Source of the DNA: Lentimicrobiaceae bacterium | GTDB taxonomy: Bacteria; Bacteroidota; Bacteroidia; Bacteroidales; SKPS01 | Assembly (NCBI GenBank): GCA_007119395.1 | Contig: SKPS01000056.1 | Coordinates: forward strand, 1-15,339 | Direction: 5' to 3' | DNA: 15,339 bases | Shown here: positions 1 through 7,543 of the stretch, one piece after another | How positions within the stretch are numbered: the stretch's first letter is position 1 | How the letters are laid out: every line of letters begins with the position of its first letter | Translations under genes and position numbers: made by a program | Notes under the pieces: model-generated | Seen by the model: only the letters and a program-made list of their open reading frames with translations | The model's database searches: none | What the model was told of the DNA's origin: nothing

Positions 1-314
1 CCATACACCTTTAACTGCCCGCCCCCCTGAAAGGTGGGGGTGTGCTGCACGTTTTGAATGGAAAAATTACGGGCCGTGGCAATGGTTGGATCGATTATTA
101 CCGCCTGACCAGGTGCCGTGAAGGAGTTGTGGTCAAAGATCACATTGTCGTTGGGTGATGGTACAACAATGTGCTTGGTGGTGCCACCTGATGAGGTAGC
201 CCAGTGATTAATATCTGACCAGTTGCCACTGCCCCCAACCCAATAGTAGTTGGCCATGGATGCCGGTATCCAGAGAATTAGACAAAGCCAAATCAACAAA
301 AATCTTGGGCGCAT
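1..314 (-). CDS. N-terminal part of a large secreted or surface protein (partial)
   Basis: Read on the minus strand, an open frame begins at the ATG at 314-312 and continues off the left edge, giving about 104 residues. The first 21 residues form a Sec signal peptide: basic start MRPR, a hydrophobic core rich in Leu, Ile and Trp, and a cleavage site after ASMA. There is no proper lipobox. The mature protein starts NYYWVGGSGNWSDINHWAT, then TSSGGTT; this opening is familiar from very large Bacteroidota surface proteins that often carry PKD-like repeats and a C-terminal gliding/type IX sorting domain. That part is not in the window, so the sorting route is inference. It lies 185 bp downstream of murF-alr in the same direction and is probably a separate transcript. 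The exact function cannot be named. Confidence 0.72.
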   Translation of the reverse strand, partial: MRPRFLLIWLCLILWIPASMANYYWVGGSGNWSDINHWATSSGGTTKHIVVPSPNDNVIFDHNSFTAPGQAVIIDPTIATARNFSIQNVQHTPTFQGGGQLKVY

Positions 315-499
315 AACTTGTGGTTTCAATGGATCATTTCACCCCTTATTCGAATCATAACTCTTGTTGGACTGCTAAAATCGACAAAAGTTAAAAGCAA
401 AACGTTGTATTTGTTAATTTTTTTTTATCGTGACTGAGAATAGGGGTTTCGGAGCACTTCCATCATCGTTTTTATTTGATACGAAATGGTCTGTGTTGT

Positions 500-2995
500 C
501 TACTCAGAGAGAAACACCCTTTTCACCCGGGAGGGGATGGATGTGAGCACCTCGTATGGGATGGTGCCCAGGGTTTCGGCCATGATGGTGGGTGGATTGT
601 TCTCATCAAAGATGATCACTTCATCACCCTCTGCCACATGAGGTATGTGGGAGACATCCACCATGATCATGTCCATACACACATTTCCTATTACCGGGGC
701 GGCGACACCGTGGATGGATACGTGGTAGTTTCCGTTGCCAAGCTTTCTGTTAAACCCGTCGGCATAGCCTATGGCTACAGTGGCTACAGTGGTGCGGCTC
801 TGTGCAGTGAATGACCTGTTATACCCTACGGTTTCACCACCTTCGATGGTTCGTAGTTGCGATACCACAGACCTGAGCTTTCCGGTTTGGCGCAGTGCCA
901 TCCTGGCTCCGGCATCGGCCACGAAGCCGTAAAGCCCGATGCCCGGTCGCACCATATCATAACACGCCTCAGGGAAGTGAATGATGCCGTCTGAATTGAG
1001 GATATGAAACATCGGGGGCTTTGTACATTTGAGTGTAGAGAGAAACTGTTCCCGTATGTTGTTGAACAGGTCTATCTGTTGCCTGGCAAACGAATGATCT
1101 GAGACATCGCCGGCGGTTGCCAGGTGTGAGAAGACCGACTTCACGTTGATCGCGGGTGTGCTGTTTAGCTGATCGATCAGCTGTGTGATCCCCTCAGCAT
1201 CGAAACCGAGGCGGTGCATCCCTGTGTTGACTTCGATATGTACCGGGAAAGGGGCCGTTGTGCCGGTGTTGTGGTGGTCCAGCGCCCTGACAAAGTCGCT
1301 GAGCACCATAAAGCTGTAAAGCTCGGGCTCAAGGCGGTGCTCTATGATGGTATTGAAAGAACCTCTTTCGGGTGACATCACCATGATGGGGAGCCTGATA
1401 CCGGCCTTCCGCAGCTCAACCCCTTCATCAGCAAAAGCCACCCCCAGGTAATCCACCTGATGGTACTGAAGCACATTGGCAACCTCAAAGTTGCCGCTGC
1501 CGTATGAAGAAGCCTTTACCATCGCCATGATACGGGTGCCGGAAGGAACAATGGACCTGAAATAGTTGAGATTGTGAATGATGGCTCCTAAATTGATCTC
1601 CAGTACGGTGTTGTGGCTCTGCCGTTCCAGCGCATCTTTGATCTGTTCAAACCGAAACTTTCTGGCCCCTTTCAAAAGGATCACCTCGTCGGAAAATACC
1701 GAAAATGGGTGGTAACGCAAAAAATGCCGGGTCTCCTCATAGAACCACGCCTGCGTGTTGATGCTCCCCCTCAGCTTAAGCATCATGGGACCGACGCCAA
1801 TAAATTTGCCGGGCTGATATCTGTTGATCAGCTCCGCCACTTGCTTGATCAGCTCACTGTCACTTAAGCCCGATTGGAAGATGTCTGAAAGGATCAGGCA
1901 CTTTTTTTCTCGCGCTTTGTTGTGCTGTAGGTTTTCAAGGGCGATATGGAGTGCAATCAGGTCGTTGTTGTAACTGTCGTTGATGATCACTGTGCCGTTG
2001 ATCCCTTCCACCTGTTCCATGCGCATGGCAACCTGTTCCAGGGTTGTGAGTTGCCTGGCCGATTGTTCGGCATCGTATCCCAACAGCACCATGGTTGCCA
2101 GGCAGAGCAAAGCATTCCTTTTGGAAGCGTAATCTGTATAAGGGAATGTGATGGTGAAGGTGTTGCCCCGGAAGGTGGCGGTTGCTGTTTCCGTTCTGTC
2201 GTCGATATGGGGCAGGTTGACCCGGAGGTTTGCCCACGGCTCAGGCCCGATGGTAAAAGGTGCAAACCCTTGTTTTTTTGCTTCCTGTTGCAGCAGGGAG
2301 AATGCCTCTCCATCGGTAAAGCAAACCACATCACGGCACCCTTTGAAGAGGTTGAATTTTTCGAGCGCTTTTTCAACCCGTGATGAAAAATTCTCGTCGT
2401 GGGAGGCACCAATTCCGGTAAAGACACCAATGGTGGGGCTGATGATTGTATTGAGTGATTCCATCTCACCGTGTTGCGAGATGCCTGCTTCAAAGAGTCC
2501 GATCTGATGTGAATGGCTGAGTTGCAGTACAGAGAGGGGTACACCTACCTGGGAGTTGTAGCTGAGGGGGCTTTTGCACACTGTTTTATCAGGAGCCATA
2601 AGCTGCGACAGCCACTCTTTTACGATGGTTTTTCCGTTGCTGCCGGTGATGGCGACGACAGGCACCTCGAATTGTTTCCGGTGCTCAGTGGCCCATCGTT
2701 GGAGGGATTTCAGCGTGTCATCGGTTGTAATCCATCCGGTGGCATGAGGCAACCCGGTAAGGGGAGGGTCTGTCTCAGCCACGATACACTCTATGCCATT
2801 TCTAAGGAGTTCAGGGATGTAGTTGTGCCCGTCGTGCCGTTCACCCCGTAAGGCAAAAAACACGGCGCCGGGAGGGATATGGTGGGCGCGGCTGTCAGTA
2901 ACCACCGCTGATAGGGTTGTGCTGGCAGTGTTCCCGGCAGAGACCTCACCCCGGCACATCCGGGCAACCTCAGGTATAGAGTAACTGAACCCCAT
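500..2995 (-). CDS. murF-alr: Bifunctional UDP-MurNAc-tripeptide:D-Ala-D-Ala ligase / alanine racemase
   Basis: This 831-residue cytoplasmic fusion makes D-alanine from L-alanine and adds D-Ala-D-Ala to the UDP-MurNAc-tripeptide in peptidoglycan synthesis. Residues 1 to about 455 are MurF: Mur ligase N-domain, the ATP loop ITGSNGKT with Lys122, and a C-domain ending in LLKGARKFRFEQI. Residues from about 462 are a fold type III alanine racemase: the PLP lysine is Lys494 in MVKASSYGSG, the catalytic tyrosine is Tyr725 in VGYNRSF, followed by IGYADG and NVCMDMIMVDV. Both active sites look intact. The fusion is characteristic of Bacteroidales; most bacteria have two genes. The start lies 6 nt after the pdxA stop, so it is very likely translated from the pepA-pdxA-murF/alr transcript. 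A small in-frame duplication (TVATVA) precedes IGYADG. The domain assignments are secure. Confidence 0.97.
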   Translation of the reverse strand: MGFSYSIPEVARMCRGEVSAGNTASTTLSAVVTDSRAHHIPPGAVFFALRGERHDGHNYIPELLRNGIECIVAETDPPLTGLPHATGWITTDDTLKSLQRWATEHRKQFEVPVVAITGSNGKTIVKEWLSQLMAPDKTVCKSPLSYNSQVGVPLSVLQLSHSHQIGLFEAGISQHGEMESLNTIISPTIGVFTGIGASHDENFSSRVEKALEKFNLFKGCRDVVCFTDGEAFSLLQQEAKKQGFAPFTIGPEPWANLRVNLPHIDDRTETATATFRGNTFTITFPYTDYASKRNALLCLATMVLLGYDAEQSARQLTTLEQVAMRMEQVEGINGTVIINDSYNNDLIALHIALENLQHNKAREKKCLILSDIFQSGLSDSELIKQVAELINRYQPGKFIGVGPMMLKLRGSINTQAWFYEETRHFLRYHPFSVFSDEVILLKGARKFRFEQIKDALERQSHNTVLEINLGAIIHNLNYFRSIVPSGTRIMAMVKASSYGSGNFEVANVLQYHQVDYLGVAFADEGVELRKAGIRLPIMVMSPERGSFNTIIEHRLEPELYSFMVLSDFVRALDHHNTGTTAPFPVHIEVNTGMHRLGFDAEGITQLIDQLNSTPAINVKSVFSHLATAGDVSDHSFARQQIDLFNNIREQFLSTLKCTKPPMFHILNSDGIIHFPEACYDMVRPGIGLYGFVADAGARMALRQTGKLRSVVSQLRTIEGGETVGYNRSFTAQSRTTVATVAIGYADGFNRKLGNGNYHVSIHGVAAPVIGNVCMDMIMVDVSHIPHVAEGDEVIIFDENNPPTIMAETLGTIPYEVLTSIPSRVKRVFLSE

Positions 2996-3001
2996 GCGCT
3001 G

Positions 3002-4126
3002 TTAATGTTCCGGTTCATCCGGCGTGTCGGGAAGGTCCTCATCGACAGTGGTTTCCGGAGCCAAACCAAATTGTAATGGATTGCTGTTGACCTCGTCGTA
3101 TTCTGTGCGTTTGTTGAAAATATCGATGGCCAGGTACAATGCTTCACGGAACGATTCTTCAGAGGCCAGGTCTTTTCCGGCAATGTCGTATGCCGTACCG
3201 TGTGCCGGAGAGGTTCTGATCACCGGCAATCCGGCGGTATAGTTCACCCCACTTTCAAAGGCCAGCGCCTTGAAAGGGATGAGCCCCTGATCATGGTACA
3301 TCGCCAGGATGGCATCATAATGATTGTATTGGGCGCTGCCAAAAAAGCCGTCGGAAGCAAATGGCCCAATGGCCAAAATACCCTCCTGCTCCGCTTTCCT
3401 GATGGCAGGAATCAACACATCCGTCTCCTCCTTTCCCAGCAACTCGCTGTCACCTGCATGAGGATTCAACCCAAGCACAGCAATCTTGGGCTTGCGGATG
3501 CCAAAGTCACGGATCAACGATTGGTTGAGTATGCGTAGCTTGCTTAGAATAAGACCTGTGCTTATGGCCTTTGGCACTTCCGATAACGGGATGTGACCGG
3601 TTACCGTTCCGATCTTAAACTGGTTGCATACCATCAACATAAGGTACTCCTTCGAATCAAAAGAGTTGGCCAGGTATTCAGTGTGGCCGGGGAAACGAAA
3701 GTCTTTCGACTGGATGTTTTTTTTGTTGATAGGGCCTGTGACCAACACATCGATCCGCTGTTCCCGGAGGTCTTCAATGGCCCTCTCCAAAGCAGCAAAG
3801 GCAAAAGTGCCTGCCTGTGGGGTGGACTTGCCCAGCTCAATCCGGGCCTCCTCATTCAATACGTTGATGATGTTGGGCTTTCGGGTATGCAGTTGATCGG
3901 TTCGCTTCACCACGTTGATCATATAATCGGGCACCTTGATCGTTTTTTTGTGGTAAGAGGCGATCTTTGAAGAGCCGTAAATGACCGGGGTGCACAATTC
4001 ATTGATTCTGCTGTCGGCAAGGGTTTTCAGAATCACTTCATAGCTGATGCTGTTGAAGTCGCCATGGGTGATCCCTACACGGACCGATTTTCCGGAGTCG
4101 CTTTTTCTAAGTGTGTGACGTGTCAT
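3002..4126 (-). CDS. pdxA: 4-hydroxythreonine-4-phosphate dehydrogenase
   Basis: PdxA (374 residues) oxidises 4-phosphohydroxy-L-threonine with NAD(P)+ in the DXP-dependent pyridoxal phosphate pathway; the product is condensed with DXP by PdxJ. The three metal-binding histidines are in their expected motifs: His148 in FPGHTEYLA, His223 in GLNPHAGD and His278 in MYHDQGLIPFKAL. The N-terminal motif reads THGDFNSISYEVI instead of the proteobacterial GDPxGIGPE, a variation in line with Bacteroidales PdxA. About 20 acidic, proline-containing residues at the C-terminus look like a disordered tail beyond the catalytic core. It starts 13 nt after the pepA stop and ends 6 nt before murF-alr. Its product PLP is the cofactor of the neighbouring racemase domain, which may explain the pairing, though that is inference. 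Confidence 0.96.
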   Translation of the reverse strand: MTRHTLRKSDSGKSVRVGITHGDFNSISYEVILKTLADSRINELCTPVIYGSSKIASYHKKTIKVPDYMINVVKRTDQLHTRKPNIINVLNEEARIELGKSTPQAGTFAFAALERAIEDLREQRIDVLVTGPINKKNIQSKDFRFPGHTEYLANSFDSKEYLMLMVCNQFKIGTVTGHIPLSEVPKAISTGLILSKLRILNQSLIRDFGIRKPKIAVLGLNPHAGDSELLGKEETDVLIPAIRKAEQEGILAIGPFASDGFFGSAQYNHYDAILAMYHDQGLIPFKALAFESGVNYTAGLPVIRTSPAHGTAYDIAGKDLASEESFREALYLAIDIFNKRTEYDEVNSNPLQFGLAPETTVDEDLPDTPDEPEH

Positions 4127-4139
4127 ATGTTAGGTGATG

Positions 4140-5606
4140 TTATTCGTTGATATTTTTTCGTTGCGCTAAATAGGTGAGGAACTTCACCAGTGTTCTTACG
4201 CCGGTTCCTGACCCCCCTTTGGGTATGTAATGGTGTCGTTTATCCATAAAAGAGGTGCCGGCGATGTCGAGATGGATGAATGGGTAATCTGTAAAATGGG
4301 CAAGGAATTTGGCAGCCGTGATGGCTCCTGCGGTAGCACCACCTATGTTAGAAAGATCTGCGATGTCTGATTTAAGCAGCTCTTCATACTCTTTCCACAT
4401 GGGGAATTCAGCGATTCTTTCGCAGGTCTCTTCTCCGGCTGTTTTGAGGACTTCAAACTGTTTTGAGGCATTCTGGTGCATCGCAACGATGCCGTATGGT
4501 CCGATGGCACGTGCAGCGGCACCTGTGAGTGTTGCGGCATCAATGGCCAGCATGGGTTTGTATTTTTTTGCATACGAGAGGGCATCGGCAAGAATCAGCC
4601 TGCCTTCAGCATCGGTGTTGTTCACCTCCACGGTGGTTCCGTCGTGCATGGTGATCACGTCGCCGGGCACCATGGCGTTTCCGTTGACCCTGTTGTCAGT
4701 GGAGGGGAGCAAGGCAATGGTGTGAAGAGGAATTCCAAGGGTTGCCACAGAAATAATAGTGGCAGCCATTACAGCAGCTCCGGCCATATCAGACTTCATG
4801 CCGTCCATGTAACTGCCGGTCTTCAGATTCATCCCCCCCGTGTCAAATATCAACCCCTTGCCAACCAATACAACCGGACGGCTGTTGACAGCATTGGCAG
4901 GAGAGTACTCCATGATGGTAAAAGCAGGTGGGTCAATACTCCCACGATTCACCGCCAAAATTCCGCCCATCTTCAATGCTTCTATCCTCCCACGGGTGAG
5001 AATCTCCGACTTGATAGAAGTGCGCGATGCCTTGCTAACGATGTGTTCAGCCATTGAGACAGCAGAGAAAGCCATCGCAGGCTCGTTAACCAGGTCACGT
5101 GCCATCATCGTGTAACGCGTCACCACCTCCATCTCCTCAACCACCTTCCGGTCGGCCCTGTTATGCACTAACATCACGTCACTGAGTGGATGCCTCTTCT
5201 TGCTGTAATTCGTCTCACTGTAGTATTTCAGAAAACGATATGAAGCGAGTATCAACCCCTCTGAAAATGCCACCACCTCATCAAACCCAATGTTGTTGCC
5301 GGTTAGGTACACCTTGTTCACTTTGTGCTCCTGTAGCAGATCAGATAACTTGCTGCCGGCTCTGCGGCAAGACTCCAGCGCGCCTCCAAGGTCACCCGGG
5401 GATTCCGTAAAAGCAACCGCCACCAACTGGCCGGTGCGGGGAACAAGGAAAAAATTGCTACCGGGTGATGCTTTGCGCCGCTTCTCCAGATCCTGTTTCT
5501 CGGCATTGGTTAACAACCTTGACTTTAGTGCTTTGGATCCGTCAGCCAAGATGGCAAAACTGATCCCTTTCTCCAACTTTTCTTCTATGGTAACTTGAAT
5601 GTTCAT
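4140..5606 (-). CDS. pepA: Leucyl aminopeptidase, peptidase family M17
   Basis: A 488-residue cytoplasmic cytosol-aminopeptidase-type enzyme that removes N-terminal residues from peptides using two metal ions. All expected active-site residues are present: Lys250 and Asp255 in VGKGLIFDTGG, Lys262 in MNLKTG (catalytic lysine), Asp273 in MKSDMAG, and Asp332, Glu334 and catalytic Arg336 in NTDAEGRLILADAL. The N-terminal part, about residues 1-170, is the divergent macro-like domain of M17 enzymes, and the catalytic domain follows. The length is normal for the family. It is the first gene of the pepA-pdxA-murF/alr run and has a good -7 box about 30 nt upstream of its ATG. In other bacteria PepA can also bind DNA; nothing here supports or excludes that. 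The gene name is by family only. Confidence 0.95.
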   Translation of the reverse strand: MNIQVTIEEKLEKGISFAILADGSKALKSRLLTNAEKQDLEKRRKASPGSNFFLVPRTGQLVAVAFTESPGDLGGALESCRRAGSKLSDLLQEHKVNKVYLTGNNIGFDEVVAFSEGLILASYRFLKYYSETNYSKKRHPLSDVMLVHNRADRKVVEEMEVVTRYTMMARDLVNEPAMAFSAVSMAEHIVSKASRTSIKSEILTRGRIEALKMGGILAVNRGSIDPPAFTIMEYSPANAVNSRPVVLVGKGLIFDTGGMNLKTGSYMDGMKSDMAGAAVMAATIISVATLGIPLHTIALLPSTDNRVNGNAMVPGDVITMHDGTTVEVNNTDAEGRLILADALSYAKKYKPMLAIDAATLTGAAARAIGPYGIVAMHQNASKQFEVLKTAGEETCERIAEFPMWKEYEELLKSDIADLSNIGGATAGAITAAKFLAHFTDYPFIHLDIAGTSFMDKRHHYIPKGGSGTGVRTLVKFLTYLAQRKNINE

Positions 5607-5623
5607 TGTTCTGACTATTTTTG
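5595..5623 (+). promoter_or_regulatory. Putative promoter for mqnC
   Basis: A -33-like TTG at 5595-5597 is followed, 18 nt later, by TATTTTTG at 5616-5623, matching the Bacteroidota -7 consensus TAnnTTTG. The -33 element sits inside the first codons of pepA on the other strand. Transcription would begin about 65 nt upstream of the mqnC ATG and cross the pepA promoter region. Confidence 0.45.
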
Positions 5624-5637
5624 CCGTGATGGATCAG

Positions 5638-5645
5638 CAAAAGTA
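5638..5645 (-). promoter_or_regulatory. Putative -7 promoter box for pepA operon
   Basis: On the minus strand this octamer reads TACTTTTG, a perfect match to the Bacteroidota housekeeping sigma -7 consensus TAnnTTTG, followed by C as is common. It lies about 30 nt upstream of the pepA ATG. No clear TTTG -33 element is seen at the usual 19-21 nt spacing, so the call rests on the -7 box and its position. Confidence 0.5.
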
Positions 5646-5695
5646 ACAAAACTTACCTTACAATTGCTGTTTGAAAGATCACAGGAAAAGATAAG

Positions 5696-6811
5696 ATGAA
5701 TAAGACACAACAAGATGATTTGCTGACGCGTGCCTGTGACGGGGCAACACTGTCGGTATCCGAAGGTATTGAGATTATGCAACATGCCGGGTTGCCGGAT
5801 CTGATGGCAGCAGCCCACCATGTGCGTATGAAATGGCATCCCCACAACCGGGTGACCTGGATCATAGACCGAAACGTCAACATCAGCAATGTGTGTCATG
5901 CAGGGTGTCTGTTTTGCAATTTCTCATGTTCACGAAGTGCTGAAGCTGCTTTTGTTACCAACATGGACGCCTACAGGGAGAAGGTGTCGGAACTCTTTGC
6001 CATGGGGGGCAACCAGTTGTTGTTGCAGGGAGGCCTCCACCCAGACCTGGGGCTCGCTTTCTATGTTGACCTGTTTCGCTCTCTCAAAGAGGCTTTCCCG
6101 GCACTGCGCCTTCACGCCCTGGGTCCACCCGAAGTAGTGCACCTGGCTAATTTGGAAGGGATTGCCGTTGAAGAGGTACTCGATCATTTGATCGATGCCG
6201 GTCTCGACTCCTTGCCGGGTGCCGGGGCTGAAATCCTGAGCGACCGCGTACGACAAATGCTCTCCCCGGGGAAATGCAATACCCATGAATGGCTGCAGGT
6301 GATGTACCATGCCCACCAAAAAAGAGTGGTCACCTCCTCTACGATGATGTTCGGCCATTTGGAAACCTTGGAAGAAAGACTGCAACATCTGGTGTTGCTG
6401 CGTGAACTGCAGGAGCAGAAACCCGATGACGCCGTGGGGTTTATCTCTTTTATCCCCTGGACATTCCAGGATACCCATACTGCACTGGCGAAAAGGCATG
6501 GCGTGGTAAACAGTGTCACCGCGCTGGAATACATTCGTTTCTTTGCTGTGGCGAGGCTGATGCTGAACAATATAGCCAATCTGCAACCCTCATGGCTCAC
6601 CGTAGGGGTGCCCACTGCACAAATCTGTTTGCATGGTGGCGGCAACGACTTTGGCTCTGTGATGATAGAGGAGCATGTGGTCTCTTCCGCAGGAGCTAAA
6701 CATTCAATGGACAAAGATGGGATTCAGCAGGCAATACGGATGGCCGGTTTCCTCCCCGTGAGGAGAGACCAACATTTTAACCTGATGGAAGATCCTTCTC
6801 CGACCGAATAA
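5696..6811 (+). CDS. mqnC: Cyclic dehypoxanthinyl futalosine synthase (radical SAM)
   Basis: A 371-residue radical SAM enzyme that cyclises dehypoxanthinyl futalosine in the futalosine route to menaquinone. The iron-sulfur cluster motif CX3CX2C is Cys67, Cys71 and Cys74 in NVCHAGCLFCNF. MqnC-type signatures follow: NQLLLQGGLHPDLGL, LHALGPPEVVHLA, AGLDSLPGAGAEIL, TSSTMMFGHLETLEERL, FIPWTFQDTHTAL and, near the end, NDFGSVMIEEHVVSSAGA. These separate it from MqnE and from the CofG/CofH F420 enzymes, its nearest relatives. The length is normal. No other mqn gene is in the window, so the rest of the pathway must be elsewhere. The ATG is preceded by an AGGAAAAG stretch. The gene is divergent from pepA, and its last 35 bp overlap the 3' end of aat on the opposite strand. 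Confidence 0.93.
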   Translation: MNKTQQDDLLTRACDGATLSVSEGIEIMQHAGLPDLMAAAHHVRMKWHPHNRVTWIIDRNVNISNVCHAGCLFCNFSCSRSAEAAFVTNMDAYREKVSELFAMGGNQLLLQGGLHPDLGLAFYVDLFRSLKEAFPALRLHALGPPEVVHLANLEGIAVEEVLDHLIDAGLDSLPGAGAEILSDRVRQMLSPGKCNTHEWLQVMYHAHQKRVVTSSTMMFGHLETLEERLQHLVLLRELQEQKPDDAVGFISFIPWTFQDTHTALAKRHGVVNSVTALEYIRFFAVARLMLNNIANLQPSWLTVGVPTAQICLHGGGNDFGSVMIEEHVVSSAGAKHSMDKDGIQQAIRMAGFLPVRRDQHFNLMEDPSPTE

Positions 6812-7442
6812 GAGAGAGAAACTCCGATCGTGGGATCTCCCTGGCACCCAGACTTGCCAGATGGGGTGTGCTCTGTTGCGCATCAATCACCCTGATCTCT
6901 TGGGCTACACACCACTGTGTCAGCGCACTCAAGGCAACCTTTGAAGCGTCGGTCTCATAATGGAACATCGACTCGCCGAAAAAAGCGCTACCGATTCGTA
7001 CACCGTACAGACCGCCCACCAACCTGTTGCTGTGAAAAGTTTCAAAAGAGTGGGCATACCCCATCCGGTGCAACCGGATGTAAGCGTGTTGCATATCGGG
7101 TGAAATCCACGTCTCACCTGTGTCCGACTTCCGTGGTGCTTCAGAACAGGCTTTGATCACTTCAGGGAAGCATGTGTTCATCCGAACTTCAAAGGTGTTG
7201 GATCGCAGAGTCTTCCGAAGGCTTTTTGATGTTTTAAACTCATGAGGAAAGAGCACCATCCTGGGGTTGGGCGACCACCACATGATGGGGTCATCCTCCG
7301 AAAACCAGGGGAATATTCCGTTGCTGTAGGCCAGTATCAGTCTTTGGGTTGAGAGGTCACCACCCACCGCAAGCAATCCGGAAGGGGCTGCGTAAGCAGG
7401 GTGCGGAAAGATAAGCTGATCAGTGAGTTCAAATACAGGCAT
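6777..7442 (-). CDS. aat: Leucyl/phenylalanyl-tRNA--protein transferase
   Basis: A 221-residue cytoplasmic enzyme that transfers Leu or Phe from aminoacyl-tRNA to proteins with N-terminal Lys or Arg, marking them for ClpS/ClpAP degradation (N-degron pathway). Family motifs occur in order: LLAVGGDLS, LILAYSNGIFPWF, MWWSPNPRMVL, TWISPDMQHAYIRLH, GYAHSFETF, LVGGLYGVRIGSAFFGESMF, then DASKVALSAL and HLASLGAREIPRSEF. The GNAT-like domain is complete and the length is typical. The stop lies inside the mqnC 3' end, 35 bp of convergent overlap. The gene is preceded by a TAGCTTTG box on its own strand and is probably expressed alone. No clpS or clpA is nearby. Confidence 0.96.
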   Translation of the reverse strand: MPVFELTDQLIFPHPAYAAPSGLLAVGGDLSTQRLILAYSNGIFPWFSEDDPIMWWSPNPRMVLFPHEFKTSKSLRKTLRSNTFEVRMNTCFPEVIKACSEAPRKSDTGETWISPDMQHAYIRLHRMGYAHSFETFHSNRLVGGLYGVRIGSAFFGESMFHYETDASKVALSALTQWCVAQEIRVIDAQQSTPHLASLGAREIPRSEFLSLIRSEKDLPSG

Positions 7443-7494
7443 GATTGTTTTTGTTGATGATGATCCATGAGATCCTCATTCTTTTTTTTGATGT

Positions 7495-7502
7495 CAAAGC
7501 TA
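7495..7502 (-). promoter_or_regulatory. Putative -7 promoter box for aat
   Basis: On the minus strand the octamer is TAGCTTTG, a full match to the TAnnTTTG consensus, 53 nt upstream of the aat ATG. A TTTG lies 15 nt further upstream, shorter than the usual 19-21 nt spacing, so the -33 element is doubtful. Confidence 0.42.
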
Positions 7503-7543
7503 ATGAATCTATCTAAACAAAGTTTAACACAACAGCATGAAGA

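Noticed and set aside
773..795. Short tandem duplication GGCTACAGT within the alr part
   Set aside because: It encodes the in-frame TVATVA next to the conserved IGYADG motif and does not disturb the domain, so it is probably neutral.
1987..2544. 185-codon frame on the minus strand in another frame of murF-alr
   Set aside because: It is inside the MurF domain, which has clear motifs in its own frame. The Ser/Pro-rich product is typical of a shifted reading frame.
4476..5057. 193-codon frame on the plus strand opposite pepA
   Set aside because: It lies wholly antisense to a confidently assigned aminopeptidase. Its composition (many His, Gly and Val) is what antisense reading of conserved codons gives, and no domain is recognisable.
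5930..6586. 218-codon frame on the minus strand opposite mqnC
   Set aside because: It is antisense to the conserved radical SAM gene, rich in His and Gln, with no motif and no promoter box.
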